64,000 nucleotides of DNA from Porphyromonas sp. COT-239 OH1446. Its GTDB lineage: Bacteria; Bacteroidota; Bacteroidia; Bacteroidales; Porphyromonadaceae. Position 1 is the first letter of the stretch, and the number at the start of each line of letters is the position of its first letter. Position numbers and translations under genes: made by a program. The stretch covers positions 34,266 through 98,265 of the forward strand of contig NZ_JRAO01000027.1 in the NCBI RefSeq assembly GCF_000768875.1, given 5' to 3'. This document shows, one piece after another, positions 9,720 to 18,088 of the stretch. Under the pieces are notes generated by a model, which searched no databases, was not told the origin of the DNA, and was given only the letters and a program-made list of their open reading frames with translations.

Positions 9720-12557
9720 TTACTTCTCCTCAAGAGCTGCGATCACACGCCGCAGCTGAGCTCCCAGGCCAATCGTATAGCCCTGAGAAACGAAGACAAT
9801 GCGATTGAAGGTATCAGCGATGATGAAGACGGGCAGGTTGCCACTGGGCAGCTTCATCTCCTCTCGTAGGCTGCGCAGCAGCTCACCCGAGCGATCCACC
9901 CCATAGACTGCCGTACTGGGAAGACCGGGGAATTCCTCTGGACGGAAACGCCTGCGCCCAGCCTCATCAGCAAAGACGAGCACCAGGCTACGCCCCCATC
10001 GCTCGAGATCCTCCTTCACGGCGGCAATGTCTCTTAGGGCGTGATTGGTGGGTTCACCTCCAGCCCCGAGGATCCCGAGGACATAGTAACCTCGGCCCGT
10101 CGTCGAGAGCAGGGAGCGATCGACCCCTTGAGCCCGAGCCAAGGACTCAGCACTCATGAGCGAAGTAGCCGAACCTAAATACTCATAGAGGCTCTCACTA
10201 TTGAAGCTACCGAGCACTGCTACCTGAGCCGTATCTCGGCGCATCACGAGCTCAATGGTCTTATGCTCTTGAGGCTTTACCCAGAAGGACTTCATATCCA
10301 CCAGCACACTCCCATTAGCCAGGCGGGAGCCCGAGGTCAGGATGTACTGCCCAGCATCCACCGATGTCCCCGAGGCAAAGACACCAGACCAAGTAGCCCC
10401 CTGCTCGAGGCCCTTATCGTCCGTGTCATAGCTCAGGAGATGCCATCGGCCAGCATCCGTGAGCCGAGAGAGTGTAAACTGGTGATAGTACTTGGGATTG
10501 TCGATGATACCATTGGAGGTATAGCCCAAGCGGAGCATACCCTGCTCGGGGTTACGCTCTGCTCCCTCCCCAGCCTTGGGCAGATCTACCCAAGAACCTG
10601 CCTGATAACGCTGTAGGCGTCCCGAGGCAGAGCTCTTGCGAATACACTCGGCCTTGCCTAGGGGTACGCTAACCCAACGATCAGCAGAGAAATACTGCGC
10701 CCGACCCGTTACCTCATCAATGCGGGCGGCCCAACCCATCGTGCGAGCTAGAGCCACGAAGAAGATAGCAGCCGAATGGCGATCTGCCACACGACTACGC
10801 CAAACACCTGTGGGCGAGGTAGCATAGAGCAGTGCATTGTGCGTATCATCTATGTGCAAATGCTCGAGACACCAGCGATAGATCTCCTCAGGCGAGCGGG
10901 AGAGACGCTCCTCAAGGCCTGCCTGCTTGACGGCCTGACGCAGAGCCTGCTTATAGGGTGTGAGCAACTCATTAGCCACACGGGGATTGTACACATAAGG
11001 CATCACGAGGGTCGAGTGCTCAGCTGCCAAGAGCTTATTCACACGAGTATGCACGAGGTGGTCGGTCAGCACCTCTAGGGGGACGTCTCGCCTGTCCTTG
11101 GCCGAGATCACCCCCAGTAGGGCCTTCGCCTGCTCGGGGTCGGCTGCGCCCTCGACGAAGCGGCGTAGGGTGCGCCAATTACCTCGTGCGTCGAGCCCAG
11201 GCATTTGCTCGGTAAGGAAAGTAGCTACATAGGCATTGCGGATCGAGTCCTCCTGTCTCATGCGTCGATCATTCTCTGCCCTCATCTCAGGGGTAACCTC
11301 TGGATAGACGGCCCGCTCACGTGGGGGCGTGATGATCAGCTGAGCGGCAATAGGATCCTTGCCGAGCATCTTGTCCAGGCGCAGCTCGACCTGAGTGTCT
11401 CGCCCGAAGCGCACCTGCCTTAGGGCATAGAGCTGCTGTGCTTGAGAGCCTTGCTTCACGGCCCTCGAGCCTCGGGTCGCAGAGGCCCAAAGCAGGACAT
11501 CGCCATGCCCAGCCGTGAGCTGCACACGACCCTTGAGATCCGACACGAGGCGAGCGATGCTGTAGAACTCACCATAGTTGTACAGCTTAAACTCCACCTC
11601 CACACCGGCCATCGGGCGACCGCCCTCGTCTACGACCTTGACCTCCATCGTGCTGGCCTCCGCATAGTTGCGGATCACATTGATCTCGGTATAGTTGGCC
11701 GTTCGGCTCATGACCTCCTCAGGCCCTGTATAATAGCCAAAGGCCTTCGTATGCACGAGCATAGCTCGAGAGACAGGGGCATTGAACCAGCCAAGGTTCA
11801 GCACTGGCTCAGGCTCACAAGCTCCGAGGAACATCCATCGACCATCGACCCAGGCCTCTACCCAAGCATGATTATCATCCGTGTGTGCCCATCGAGGTGT
11901 ATAGACCTGTCGGGCAGGGATGCCTACCGAGCGCAGCGCAGAGACCAATAGAGTAGACTCCTCTCCACAACGACCATAAGCCGAGCGAATAGTCGCCAAC
12001 GGAGACGAGGTGCGAGCATCACTGGGGGTGTAGACCACATGCTCGTGACACCAATGATTGACCTCCAGGACAGCATCGTAGAGCGAGAGGCCACGCACCC
12101 GATCCCGAAGCTCGTGATAGAACACCCTGCGGGCCGAGTCGAGATCCTCGTTATTGACACGAGGGGGGAGGACGAAGTGGCGAAACTCTCGCTCAGGTAC
12201 ACGCCTCCCCCAAGGCATCTCTCGGCGAGCCTCGAGGGCGAGCCTCACATGCTCGAGGAAGTATTCCCCCGATCTATCCACTAGATCGTTGGCGGGCATA
12301 TAGGCATAGAGGAAGGTCATCAGATCCCGCTCCTCCTGGCTCATCTGGGCCGTCTTGAAGATGCGGAAGAGATCCCCACGGGGGAAGGCCTTGCGCTTGA
12401 GCTCAAAGCTCTGCTGGGTCGAGTGTTCACTCATTACCTCACCTCGCTGCATGAGAGGGCCTAGCCCCTGAGAGACTTTGTCTCGAGGCCGAGCCTTGAG
12501 GGAGCTCCCTGACACGAGGGGAATAGCTAGGATTAGGGCTAATAGTCGTGCATTCAT
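9720..12557 (-). CDS. Exported transglutaminase-like protein with C-terminal thioredoxin-like region
   Basis: A 945-residue protein with a short signal peptide (about 1-22). The transglutaminase-like core is at about 150-260, with Cys197 (YGRCGEES) and His230 (DDNHAWVEAW) as the recognisable catalytic pair. The third acidic residue is probably within CEPE (247-250). A carboxypeptidase-regulatory-like beta domain follows (about 305-370). A second helical region with another weak transglutaminase-like segment lies around 575-690. The last ~175 residues look thioredoxin-like but carry no CxxC. Such Bacteroidetes proteins act as cell-surface or periplasmic peptidases or amidases, and the reaction cannot be stated here. 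It starts 40 bp after cutC and is probably co-transcribed with cutC and the fucosidase. Confidence 0.8.
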   Translation of the reverse strand: MNARLLALILAIPLVSGSSLKARPRDKVSQGLGPLMQRGEVMSEHSTQQSFELKRKAFPRGDLFRIFKTAQMSQEERDLMTFLYAYMPANDLVDRSGEYFLEHVRLALEARREMPWGRRVPEREFRHFVLPPRVNNEDLDSARRVFYHELRDRVRGLSLYDAVLEVNHWCHEHVVYTPSDARTSSPLATIRSAYGRCGEESTLLVSALRSVGIPARQVYTPRWAHTDDNHAWVEAWVDGRWMFLGACEPEPVLNLGWFNAPVSRAMLVHTKAFGYYTGPEEVMSRTANYTEINVIRNYAEASTMEVKVVDEGGRPMAGVEVEFKLYNYGEFYSIARLVSDLKGRVQLTAGHGDVLLWASATRGSRAVKQGSQAQQLYALRQVRFGRDTQVELRLDKMLGKDPIAAQLIITPPRERAVYPEVTPEMRAENDRRMRQEDSIRNAYVATFLTEQMPGLDARGNWRTLRRFVEGAADPEQAKALLGVISAKDRRDVPLEVLTDHLVHTRVNKLLAAEHSTLVMPYVYNPRVANELLTPYKQALRQAVKQAGLEERLSRSPEEIYRWCLEHLHIDDTHNALLYATSPTGVWRSRVADRHSAAIFFVALARTMGWAARIDEVTGRAQYFSADRWVSVPLGKAECIRKSSASGRLQRYQAGSWVDLPKAGEGAERNPEQGMLRLGYTSNGIIDNPKYYHQFTLSRLTDAGRWHLLSYDTDDKGLEQGATWSGVFASGTSVDAGQYILTSGSRLANGSVLVDMKSFWVKPQEHKTIELVMRRDTAQVAVLGSFNSESLYEYLGSATSLMSAESLARAQGVDRSLLSTTGRGYYVLGILGAGGEPTNHALRDIAAVKEDLERWGRSLVLVFADEAGRRRFRPEEFPGLPSTAVYGVDRSGELLRSLREEMKLPSGNLPVFIIADTFNRIVFVSQGYTIGLGAQLRRVIAALEEK

Positions 12558-12597
12558 AAGTTATTCGTTTGGGATCATTTCGTTCTTGGTATAGGCT

Positions 12598-13347
12598 TTA
12601 CTCCTCGAGAGAGGCGAGGAGGTGGAGGACGGAGGCGATCTTGTCGGGGTCGGTCAGCTCACGAGAGTATTCGTCGAGGTGTACTACCCCACCCATTGAC
12701 ACTCCCTCGTGCCTGTAGCGCATAGGGCTCGGGTAGCTCGAGCGAGCCGAGAGGTGATACTCTCGAGCCTGGGTACGGTGCACAAGGGTTTGGATATTGG
12801 AGGCATTCACCCCACAGCCTGGCATGACGACGATGCGGCCCTGAGCTTGGTCGACAAGGCGAGCCAACTCGTCTGCCCCTTCGAGAGCAGTCGCTGCCCC
12901 GCCCGAGGTCAGCACCCGATCGCAGCCCAGCTCTATAAGTGTCTCAAGGGCAGAGACACGGTCTCGGCACATGTCAAAAGCCCTGTGGCAGGTAACCGAA
13001 AGCCCTTCGGCCGCCTCGATGAGGCGGCGCATGAGGGGTACATCCAGCTCACCCTCTGGGGTAAGGCAGCCGATGACGACTCCATCGACACCCAGCTCTC
13101 GGGCCATGCGAATATCCTCGAGCATGATCCGAGCCTCGGTCTCGTCATAGAGGAAGTCGCCACCTCGGGGGCGAATGATCACGTGTAGCTTGATCGTGAG
13201 GAGCTCACGAGCGAGCTTGATCTCCCCGAACGAAGGGGTCGTCCCGCCCTCGGGCATCCCAGCACAGAGCTCAATGCGCGAGGCTCCTGCCTCCTGGGCT
13301 CTGAGGGCACTCAGGGCACTATTGGCACAATTCTCTACGAGGAACAT
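12598..13347 (-). CDS. cutC: CutC family protein
   Basis: A 249-residue single-domain CutC protein, the usual family length, with the typical N-terminus (LVENCANSALSALRAQEAGASRIELC) and conserved LHVIIRPRGGDFLY and SGGAAT segments of the TIM-barrel. CutC was named for copper homeostasis in E. coli, but its biochemical role remains uncertain. Its start overlaps the stop of the fucosidase gene by one base (TAATG), so translation is probably coupled. Why a CutC protein should sit between a fucosidase and a transglutaminase-like protein is unclear. Confidence 0.9.
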   Translation of the reverse strand: MFLVENCANSALSALRAQEAGASRIELCAGMPEGGTTPSFGEIKLARELLTIKLHVIIRPRGGDFLYDETEARIMLEDIRMARELGVDGVVIGCLTPEGELDVPLMRRLIEAAEGLSVTCHRAFDMCRDRVSALETLIELGCDRVLTSGGAATALEGADELARLVDQAQGRIVVMPGCGVNASNIQTLVHRTQAREYHLSARSSYPSPMRYRHEGVSMGGVVHLDEYSRELTDPDKIASVLHLLASLEE

Positions 13348-14675
13348 TACCTAAGGGTTACTTCGACAACAAAATCAATGGGATTGGCCTCGCTGGGGGC
13401 TTGGTCGAAGGTCATCGTAAGCCCATGGGCCGTTTGGGAGAAGGGCACTCGACGGCCATTCTCGAAGACCCGGACAGACTTCGCTCGCTCGACGAGGGGG
13501 ATGGAGAGCATACGGCTCTTCCACTCTAGAATATGGAGGTAGAGGGTCTTACCTCGCTGAGTCGTTACGCCCCACTCCTGTGGGGGAATAAGGCCTGCAC
13601 GCACGCCATCCTTGACCGTAGGGGCGAAGGTCTTGAGCCACTGTCCCATCTCGGAGAGGCGTTCGACAGCTACGGCAGGGAGTTCTCCATCGGGCTGTGG
13701 GCCTACGTTGAGCAGGAGATTGGCATTGCGCCCTGCGCTGGCTACGAGCAGGCGAATGAGCGTTGCTGTCGTCTTGTAACGCTGGTCAATGATCTTGTAG
13801 CCCCACATCCCATTCATCGTCTCGCAAGTCTCGAGGGGAAGGGAGCTGATGGCCTGGCCCGAAAGACCAGCGGTATTAGCTCCTGGGACATCACGCTCAA
13901 ACATCTGAAAGTCCTCTCCCTCGATCGGGGTCTCGTGGTGATTGTTGCCGATGAGGCACGAGGGCTTGAGGCGGTGAATGCCCGAATACATACGGGGATA
14001 ATTCCAGTCGAAGCCAGGGTTCTGATCTTGATCCCAATGTCCATCGAGCCAAATGGCATCGGCATCGTAGATAGAGACGAGCTCAGCGAGCTGATTGTTC
14101 ATGAAATCCTCGTAGCTCTTCCAGTTACCGTGCTGCTTGCGCCCCGTGCCACGACCTGTCCGCCCAAGTGGATAATAGTCCTCCCGAGTCCAGTCTAGGA
14201 GCGAATAATAGATATGAAAGCCTATGCCCTGACGGCGACACTCATCTCTGAGTTCGGCCAAGACATCACGGCCGAAAGGTGTTGCCTTGACAATATTGTA
14301 GTCGCTGTACTTCGTATTCCAAAGGGAGAAGCTATCATGGTGGCGTGAAGTAATGGTTAGATACCCAGCCCCCGAGGCCTTGATGGCGGCAACCCAGCGG
14401 GCAGCATCGAATTTGGCCGGATAGAAGCCCCCTGCCGCCTTGGCATACTCGGCGTGATCCAAGTTGGCATTGTGCATGTACCATTCACCCTGGGCATACA
14501 TACTATAGATGCCCCAATGCAGGAAGACTCCGAAGCCTTTGTCTCGGAAAGCCTCCCGAGCCTTGAGGTTGTCTGCCGAGGGCTGATAACCAGGCTGCGC
14601 TGCGACGGGTTGCCAAGAGCCAAGGGTCAGCAGAAGGCCCAGGCAGGCACACGCAAAGGAATAGATTCTGTTCAT
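13347..14675 (-). CDS. Alpha-L-fucosidase, GH29
   Basis: A 442-residue exported GH29 fucosidase. I choose ATG at 14675 because it begins a clean signal peptide (MNRIYSFACACLGLLLTLGS...VAAQ). The longer frame to 14801 only adds an unlikely leader. GH29 hallmarks include FGVFLHWGIYSMYAQGEWY, HHDSFSLWNTKYSDYN, and AIWLDGHWDQD with the probable nucleophile Asp at 211. LLLNVGPQPDGELP closes the catalytic domain, and a short beta C-terminus follows. It removes terminal L-fucose from host glycans. With the M60 peptidase locus nearby this suggests glycoprotein foraging, an inference. It is first in a probable operon with cutC. Confidence 0.93.
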   Translation of the reverse strand: MNRIYSFACACLGLLLTLGSWQPVAAQPGYQPSADNLKAREAFRDKGFGVFLHWGIYSMYAQGEWYMHNANLDHAEYAKAAGGFYPAKFDAARWVAAIKASGAGYLTITSRHHDSFSLWNTKYSDYNIVKATPFGRDVLAELRDECRRQGIGFHIYYSLLDWTREDYYPLGRTGRGTGRKQHGNWKSYEDFMNNQLAELVSIYDADAIWLDGHWDQDQNPGFDWNYPRMYSGIHRLKPSCLIGNNHHETPIEGEDFQMFERDVPGANTAGLSGQAISSLPLETCETMNGMWGYKIIDQRYKTTATLIRLLVASAGRNANLLLNVGPQPDGELPAVAVERLSEMGQWLKTFAPTVKDGVRAGLIPPQEWGVTTQRGKTLYLHILEWKSRMLSIPLVERAKSVRVFENGRRVPFSQTAHGLTMTFDQAPSEANPIDFVVEVTLR

Positions 14676-14713
14676 AACGTTGTGGTTTGAGGTAAATAAT
14701 TGTCCTTGCGCTG

Positions 14714-14721
14714 TAAAGGTA
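14714..14721 (-). promoter_or_regulatory. Possible -7 box for the fucosidase operon
   Basis: TACCTTTA on the minus strand differs from TAnnTTTG by its last base. The start site would be near 14707, about 30 bases before the fucosidase ATG. No clear -33 element is visible at the right spacing. Confidence 0.3.
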
Positions 14722-14852
14722 ATACTTTGCCCCCAATTGGTCAGTCCTCTACAGGGGCTGCTTGCCCCCGAGGAGAGGGCGAGGGGGCGGAGGTGGATCA
14801 TGCCTCGGCTCTAAGCTCAAGGATCACGGACGGAAATCATGACGAGCCTCTG

Positions 14853-15010
14853 TATCGAGATCCTAATGGGAGGAGAGATGAGGTCTCGTCTAGATGCCCC
14901 ATCGAGATCCAAGTAGGATCTCCATCGAGATATAAGTAGGATCGCACTTGAGGTCTAAGTAGGAGCTCCACCGAGATATAAGTAGGATCGCAAGAGAGGT
15001 CAGATAGAGC
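14853..15010. repeat. 23-bp dyad repeat array B
   Basis: The cleanest array. TAGGA lies at 14914, 14937, 14960 and 14983, exactly 23 apart, with decayed units on both sides (TAGAT at 14891, TAGAG at 15005). Each unit begins GAG and contains AAGTAGGA. The first full unit is a perfect 7-bp inverted repeat (GAGATCC / GGATCTC) around a 5-base loop. It lies 3' of lpdA, beyond its terminator. Confidence 0.85.
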
Positions 15011-15039
15011 GGGGATGAGATCCGCAGCAAAAACGAAGA

Positions 15040-15079
15040 GGGGAGGGGTTGAGGGGGTGTTCCCCCTCAACCCCTCCCC
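15040..15079 (-). terminator. Strong hairpin terminator after the dehydrogenase operon
   Basis: A perfect 18-bp stem (15040-15057 with 15062-15079) around a TGTT loop, 54 bp past the lpdA stop codon. It has no long U-run on the minus strand, but the stem is very stable. It also faces the fucosidase promoter side. Confidence 0.75.
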
Positions 15080-15133
15080 ACAAGAGAGAACAAGAGCGGC
15101 GAAGCCACAAGGACTTCACCGCTACATGACCCA

Positions 15134-16858
15134 TTACTTCCTCTTGGCTGGAAGGTGTACGGCCAAGCCTAGGGCATCGGCGATCGCCTCATACAGAGCC
15201 TCCGAATAGGTAGGATGCCCGTAGATCGTAGCTAGTACCTCCTCGGCCGTGGCCTCAATCTCCATCACCAGCGAAGCCTGACTGATCATCTCTGCCGCCA
15301 TCGAACCAATGATGTGGATCCCCAGGATCTCTCCATACTTATTGTCCAGGATCACCTTGACGAAGCCATGCGTCTCACCAGAGGCCAGGGCACGACCATT
15401 GGCCACGAAGGGGAACTTACCCACACGCACCTCTCCATAGTGCTCACGAGCCTGATCCTCCGTGAGCCCTACCATGGCGACCTCAGGACGGGTATAGACC
15501 ACCGAGGGGGCAGAGAGGAGCTTAAGCTCCTGCTTGTTGCCATGCAGAGCATTCTCGGCAGCGATCTCCGCCATGCGGAAGGCCGTATGGGCGAGCATCT
15601 TGATGCCATTGACATCGCCTGGGGCATAAACCCCCTTGACGCTGGTCTCCATATACTTGTCCACCTTGATGCGTCCACGCTCGATCTCTAGATCCAGTTC
15701 ACCAACACCCTCTAGATCAGGTACACGTCCGATCGAGAGCAGGGCCTTCTCGGCCTCAATCACACGGCCGTCCTTGAGCACAGCAGCTAGGCGACCCGAG
15801 CGATCCTCGATGCGTTCGATCCCTGCCCCAGTAAGGATAGTGCAGCCACGCTTCTCAAGGTCGGCACGCAACGTCTGCGAGACCTCCTTGTCGAGGGCGG
15901 GGATGATGTAGTCAGCCATCTCGACGATGGTAACCTTCGTGCCTAGTGAGCCAAGAGCCTCGGCCATCTCGACCCCGATCACGCCACCGCCGATTACCAC
16001 GAGGCTCTCGGGGAGCTCCTGTAGCGAGAGGATGTCATCGCTAGTCAGCACCGCAGGGTGCTCGATGCCGGGGATGGGGATACGAGCTACCTTGGATCCG
16101 CCCGCCAGGATAATCTTGTCAGCCTTGAGAATCTTCGAGCCATCGACCACGACGTCCTTGTCCTTATTGATCTTGGCCACGCCCTTGAAGACCTCTACCC
16201 CATTGCTCTTGAGTAGGGCAAAGACGCCGCCCGTGAGCTTCTTCACCACGCTATCCTTGTAGGAGACGAGCTTCTTCATATCCACCGAGAAGGCCATATC
16301 CTTGAAGTGTAGGCCTCGCTCGGCCGCCTGAGCGACCCCGTCGAGGATCTCCGCATTGCGCAGGAAGGTCTTCGTGGGGATGCAGCCCTTGTTGAGGCAA
16401 GTCCCTCCGAACTCATTCTTCTCCACAATAGCGACCTTCGCCCCAAGCTGAGCAGCCTTGATCGCAGCCACATAGCCCGCAGGGCCACCCCCGATCACCA
16501 CCAGGTGATACGAGCCTTCCTGACGGATCAGAGGCAGAGCCCCCGTCGTATCGCTGGGTGCAGGAGCAGGCGGATCGGGCATGATCTCCTCCTTGGTGCG
16601 TACCGTCTCTAGGCTCTCGCCTGCCGCCCCGATGTAACCGATTACCTCGGCGATGGGCACCGTAGTGCCGTCTCCGTGGAGGATCTTCAGCAGCACGCCC
16701 GAGGCCTCAGCCTCGATCTCCATGCTGGTCTTGTCGGTCATGATCTCTAGGATCACCTCCCCTTCGCTGACGCTGTCCCCTTCTTTCTTGATCCAGCGCA
16801 CGATCTCGCCCTCGGTCATGTCGAGACCTGCCTTGGGCATGATAATTTCTGTTGCCAT
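15134..16858 (-). CDS. lpdA: Dihydrolipoamide dehydrogenase (E3) with N-terminal lipoyl domain
   Basis: A 574-residue E3, about 100 longer than a plain E3 because residues 1-80 are a complete biotinyl/lipoyl domain with the modified lysine at 43 (MTDKTSMEIEA). An acidic/Pro linker follows, then the FAD-binding VIGGGPAGYVAA (about 121-131), the redox disulfide C154-x4-C159 (GGTCLNKGC), the NAD-binding region and the C-terminal HPTYSE base (His548, Glu553). It re-oxidises dihydrolipoamide to make NADH. It is the last gene of the operon E1 alpha, E1 beta, E2, E3. Because the operon's E2 lacks a lipoyl domain, this one is probably the swinging arm of the complex. Confidence 0.95.
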   Translation of the reverse strand: MATEIIMPKAGLDMTEGEIVRWIKKEGDSVSEGEVILEIMTDKTSMEIEAEASGVLLKILHGDGTTVPIAEVIGYIGAAGESLETVRTKEEIMPDPPAPAPSDTTGALPLIRQEGSYHLVVIGGGPAGYVAAIKAAQLGAKVAIVEKNEFGGTCLNKGCIPTKTFLRNAEILDGVAQAAERGLHFKDMAFSVDMKKLVSYKDSVVKKLTGGVFALLKSNGVEVFKGVAKINKDKDVVVDGSKILKADKIILAGGSKVARIPIPGIEHPAVLTSDDILSLQELPESLVVIGGGVIGVEMAEALGSLGTKVTIVEMADYIIPALDKEVSQTLRADLEKRGCTILTGAGIERIEDRSGRLAAVLKDGRVIEAEKALLSIGRVPDLEGVGELDLEIERGRIKVDKYMETSVKGVYAPGDVNGIKMLAHTAFRMAEIAAENALHGNKQELKLLSAPSVVYTRPEVAMVGLTEDQAREHYGEVRVGKFPFVANGRALASGETHGFVKVILDNKYGEILGIHIIGSMAAEMISQASLVMEIEATAEEVLATIYGHPTYSEALYEAIADALGLAVHLPAKRK

Positions 16859-16900
16859 ATCTTGTGATATTATCTTATTCTTTAGTTCAGTAGCCCTCGA

Positions 16901-18013
16901 TTAGACGAGTAGCGGCAGGGGCTGCTCGAGGGCCGCCTTGAGCTCCTGCATAAACTTGGCTGCGGCCAGCCCATTGATCACCCTGTGGTCGCTCGTCAGG
17001 CTCATCTTCATGATCGGACGAATCACGACCTCTCCATTGCGCACGACAGGCATGTCCTTCGTCCCTGCAATGGAGAGGATCGCCGAGTTGGGCTGGTTGA
17101 TGATCGAGGTGAAGCTCTCCACACCATACATCCCGAGGTTCGAGATCGTGAAGGTGCTACCCTCCTGGTCGGCAGGGGTGAGCTTCTTGCCCACGGCCCG
17201 CTCGGTGATATCCTTCAGGCGAAGCATCAGCTCGGTGAGGCCCATCCGCTCAGCCCCATGAACTACAGGCACGAGCAGCCCCTCATCCATCCCCACTGCC
17301 ATGGCTAGATTGACGTAGTTATGCAGCTCGATCTGAGAGCCATCGGCCGAAAGCGAGGCATTGATATAGGGGTGATTCATCAGCGTACGCACTACGGCTA
17401 GCGAGATGATGTCAGTAACGGTGAGCTTCTTGCCCGTCTTCTGCTTGATAGGCTCCATCAGCTGGGCACGCAGCTTGGTGGCCTCACCCATATCGACCTC
17501 GTAATTGAGCACGAAGGTAGGAGCGGAGAAATAGCTATCACTCATGCGCTTGGCAATGACCCGACGCATCATATTCATTGGTACGATCTCGACCGCCCCG
17601 TAGGGCGAGGTCGTTGTAGCCTTAGGAGCTGAGGCTGCCTGGGGCATCACCTCGGCCTTGGGCGCAGAGGCAGCTACCTTAGGCGCAGCCGAGGGCTGCT
17701 TGATCGAGAAGGAGTCGAGGATGCCCTCGAGGTTGATCTCCTTATCTGCCTCGATGAGCATCATCACATCGCGGCGAGTAACCTTGCCTCGAAGCCCAGT
17801 GCCCTGGATCGTCTCCACATCCAGGCCATGTGCTTGGGCAATCTTGAGAGCCAAAGGGGTAATCCCACCAGGCTGGTCATAAGTAAATCCAGCCACATCT
17901 TCTCGGTGGATACGCCCCTTGTAGCCACTCCCCACGATGCGATCCAGCGCAATGCCCATGCGGTGGGCCAGGGATCGAGCCGCAGGTGTAGCTCTTAGTT
18001 TATCGTTTCCCAT
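16901..18013 (-). CDS. 2-oxoacid dehydrogenase E2 acyltransferase lacking a lipoyl domain
   Basis: A 370-residue E2 from ATG at 18013 (MGNDKLRATPAARSL). It opens directly with a peripheral-subunit-binding domain (about 5-42) and has a second one (about 50-90), a linker, and a complete catalytic acyltransferase domain (about 145-370). No lipoyl domain precedes them, and upstream in-frame codons give only an unlikely 20-residue extension. The catalytic motif reads DHRVING, with Asn where most E2 proteins have Asp (HxxxDG). The catalytic His is kept. E2 forms the core of the complex and transfers the acyl group to CoA. The substrate (pyruvate, acetoin or branched-chain) cannot be decided from the sequence. 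Confidence 0.9.
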   Translation of the reverse strand: MGNDKLRATPAARSLAHRMGIALDRIVGSGYKGRIHREDVAGFTYDQPGGITPLALKIAQAHGLDVETIQGTGLRGKVTRRDVMMLIEADKEINLEGILDSFSIKQPSAAPKVAASAPKAEVMPQAASAPKATTTSPYGAVEIVPMNMMRRVIAKRMSDSYFSAPTFVLNYEVDMGEATKLRAQLMEPIKQKTGKKLTVTDIISLAVVRTLMNHPYINASLSADGSQIELHNYVNLAMAVGMDEGLLVPVVHGAERMGLTELMLRLKDITERAVGKKLTPADQEGSTFTISNLGMYGVESFTSIINQPNSAILSIAGTKDMPVVRNGEVVIRPIMKMSLTSDHRVINGLAAAKFMQELKAALEQPLPLLV

Positions 18014-18088
18014 TATCTTCAGTAGTTTGTTATTTCTTAGAGGGATATGAGGGCAGAGGTGGGCCTTGCCCAACCTCTGGCTCCGGTC

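Noticed and set aside
14853..15010. CRISPR array
   Set aside because: The 23-bp units are contiguous with no unique spacers, are degenerate, occur in mixed orientation, and no cas gene is in the window.
18014..18073. Upstream extension of E2 as a missing lipoyl domain
   Set aside because: The 20 extra codons show no lipoyl motif and are far too short for the ~80-residue domain.
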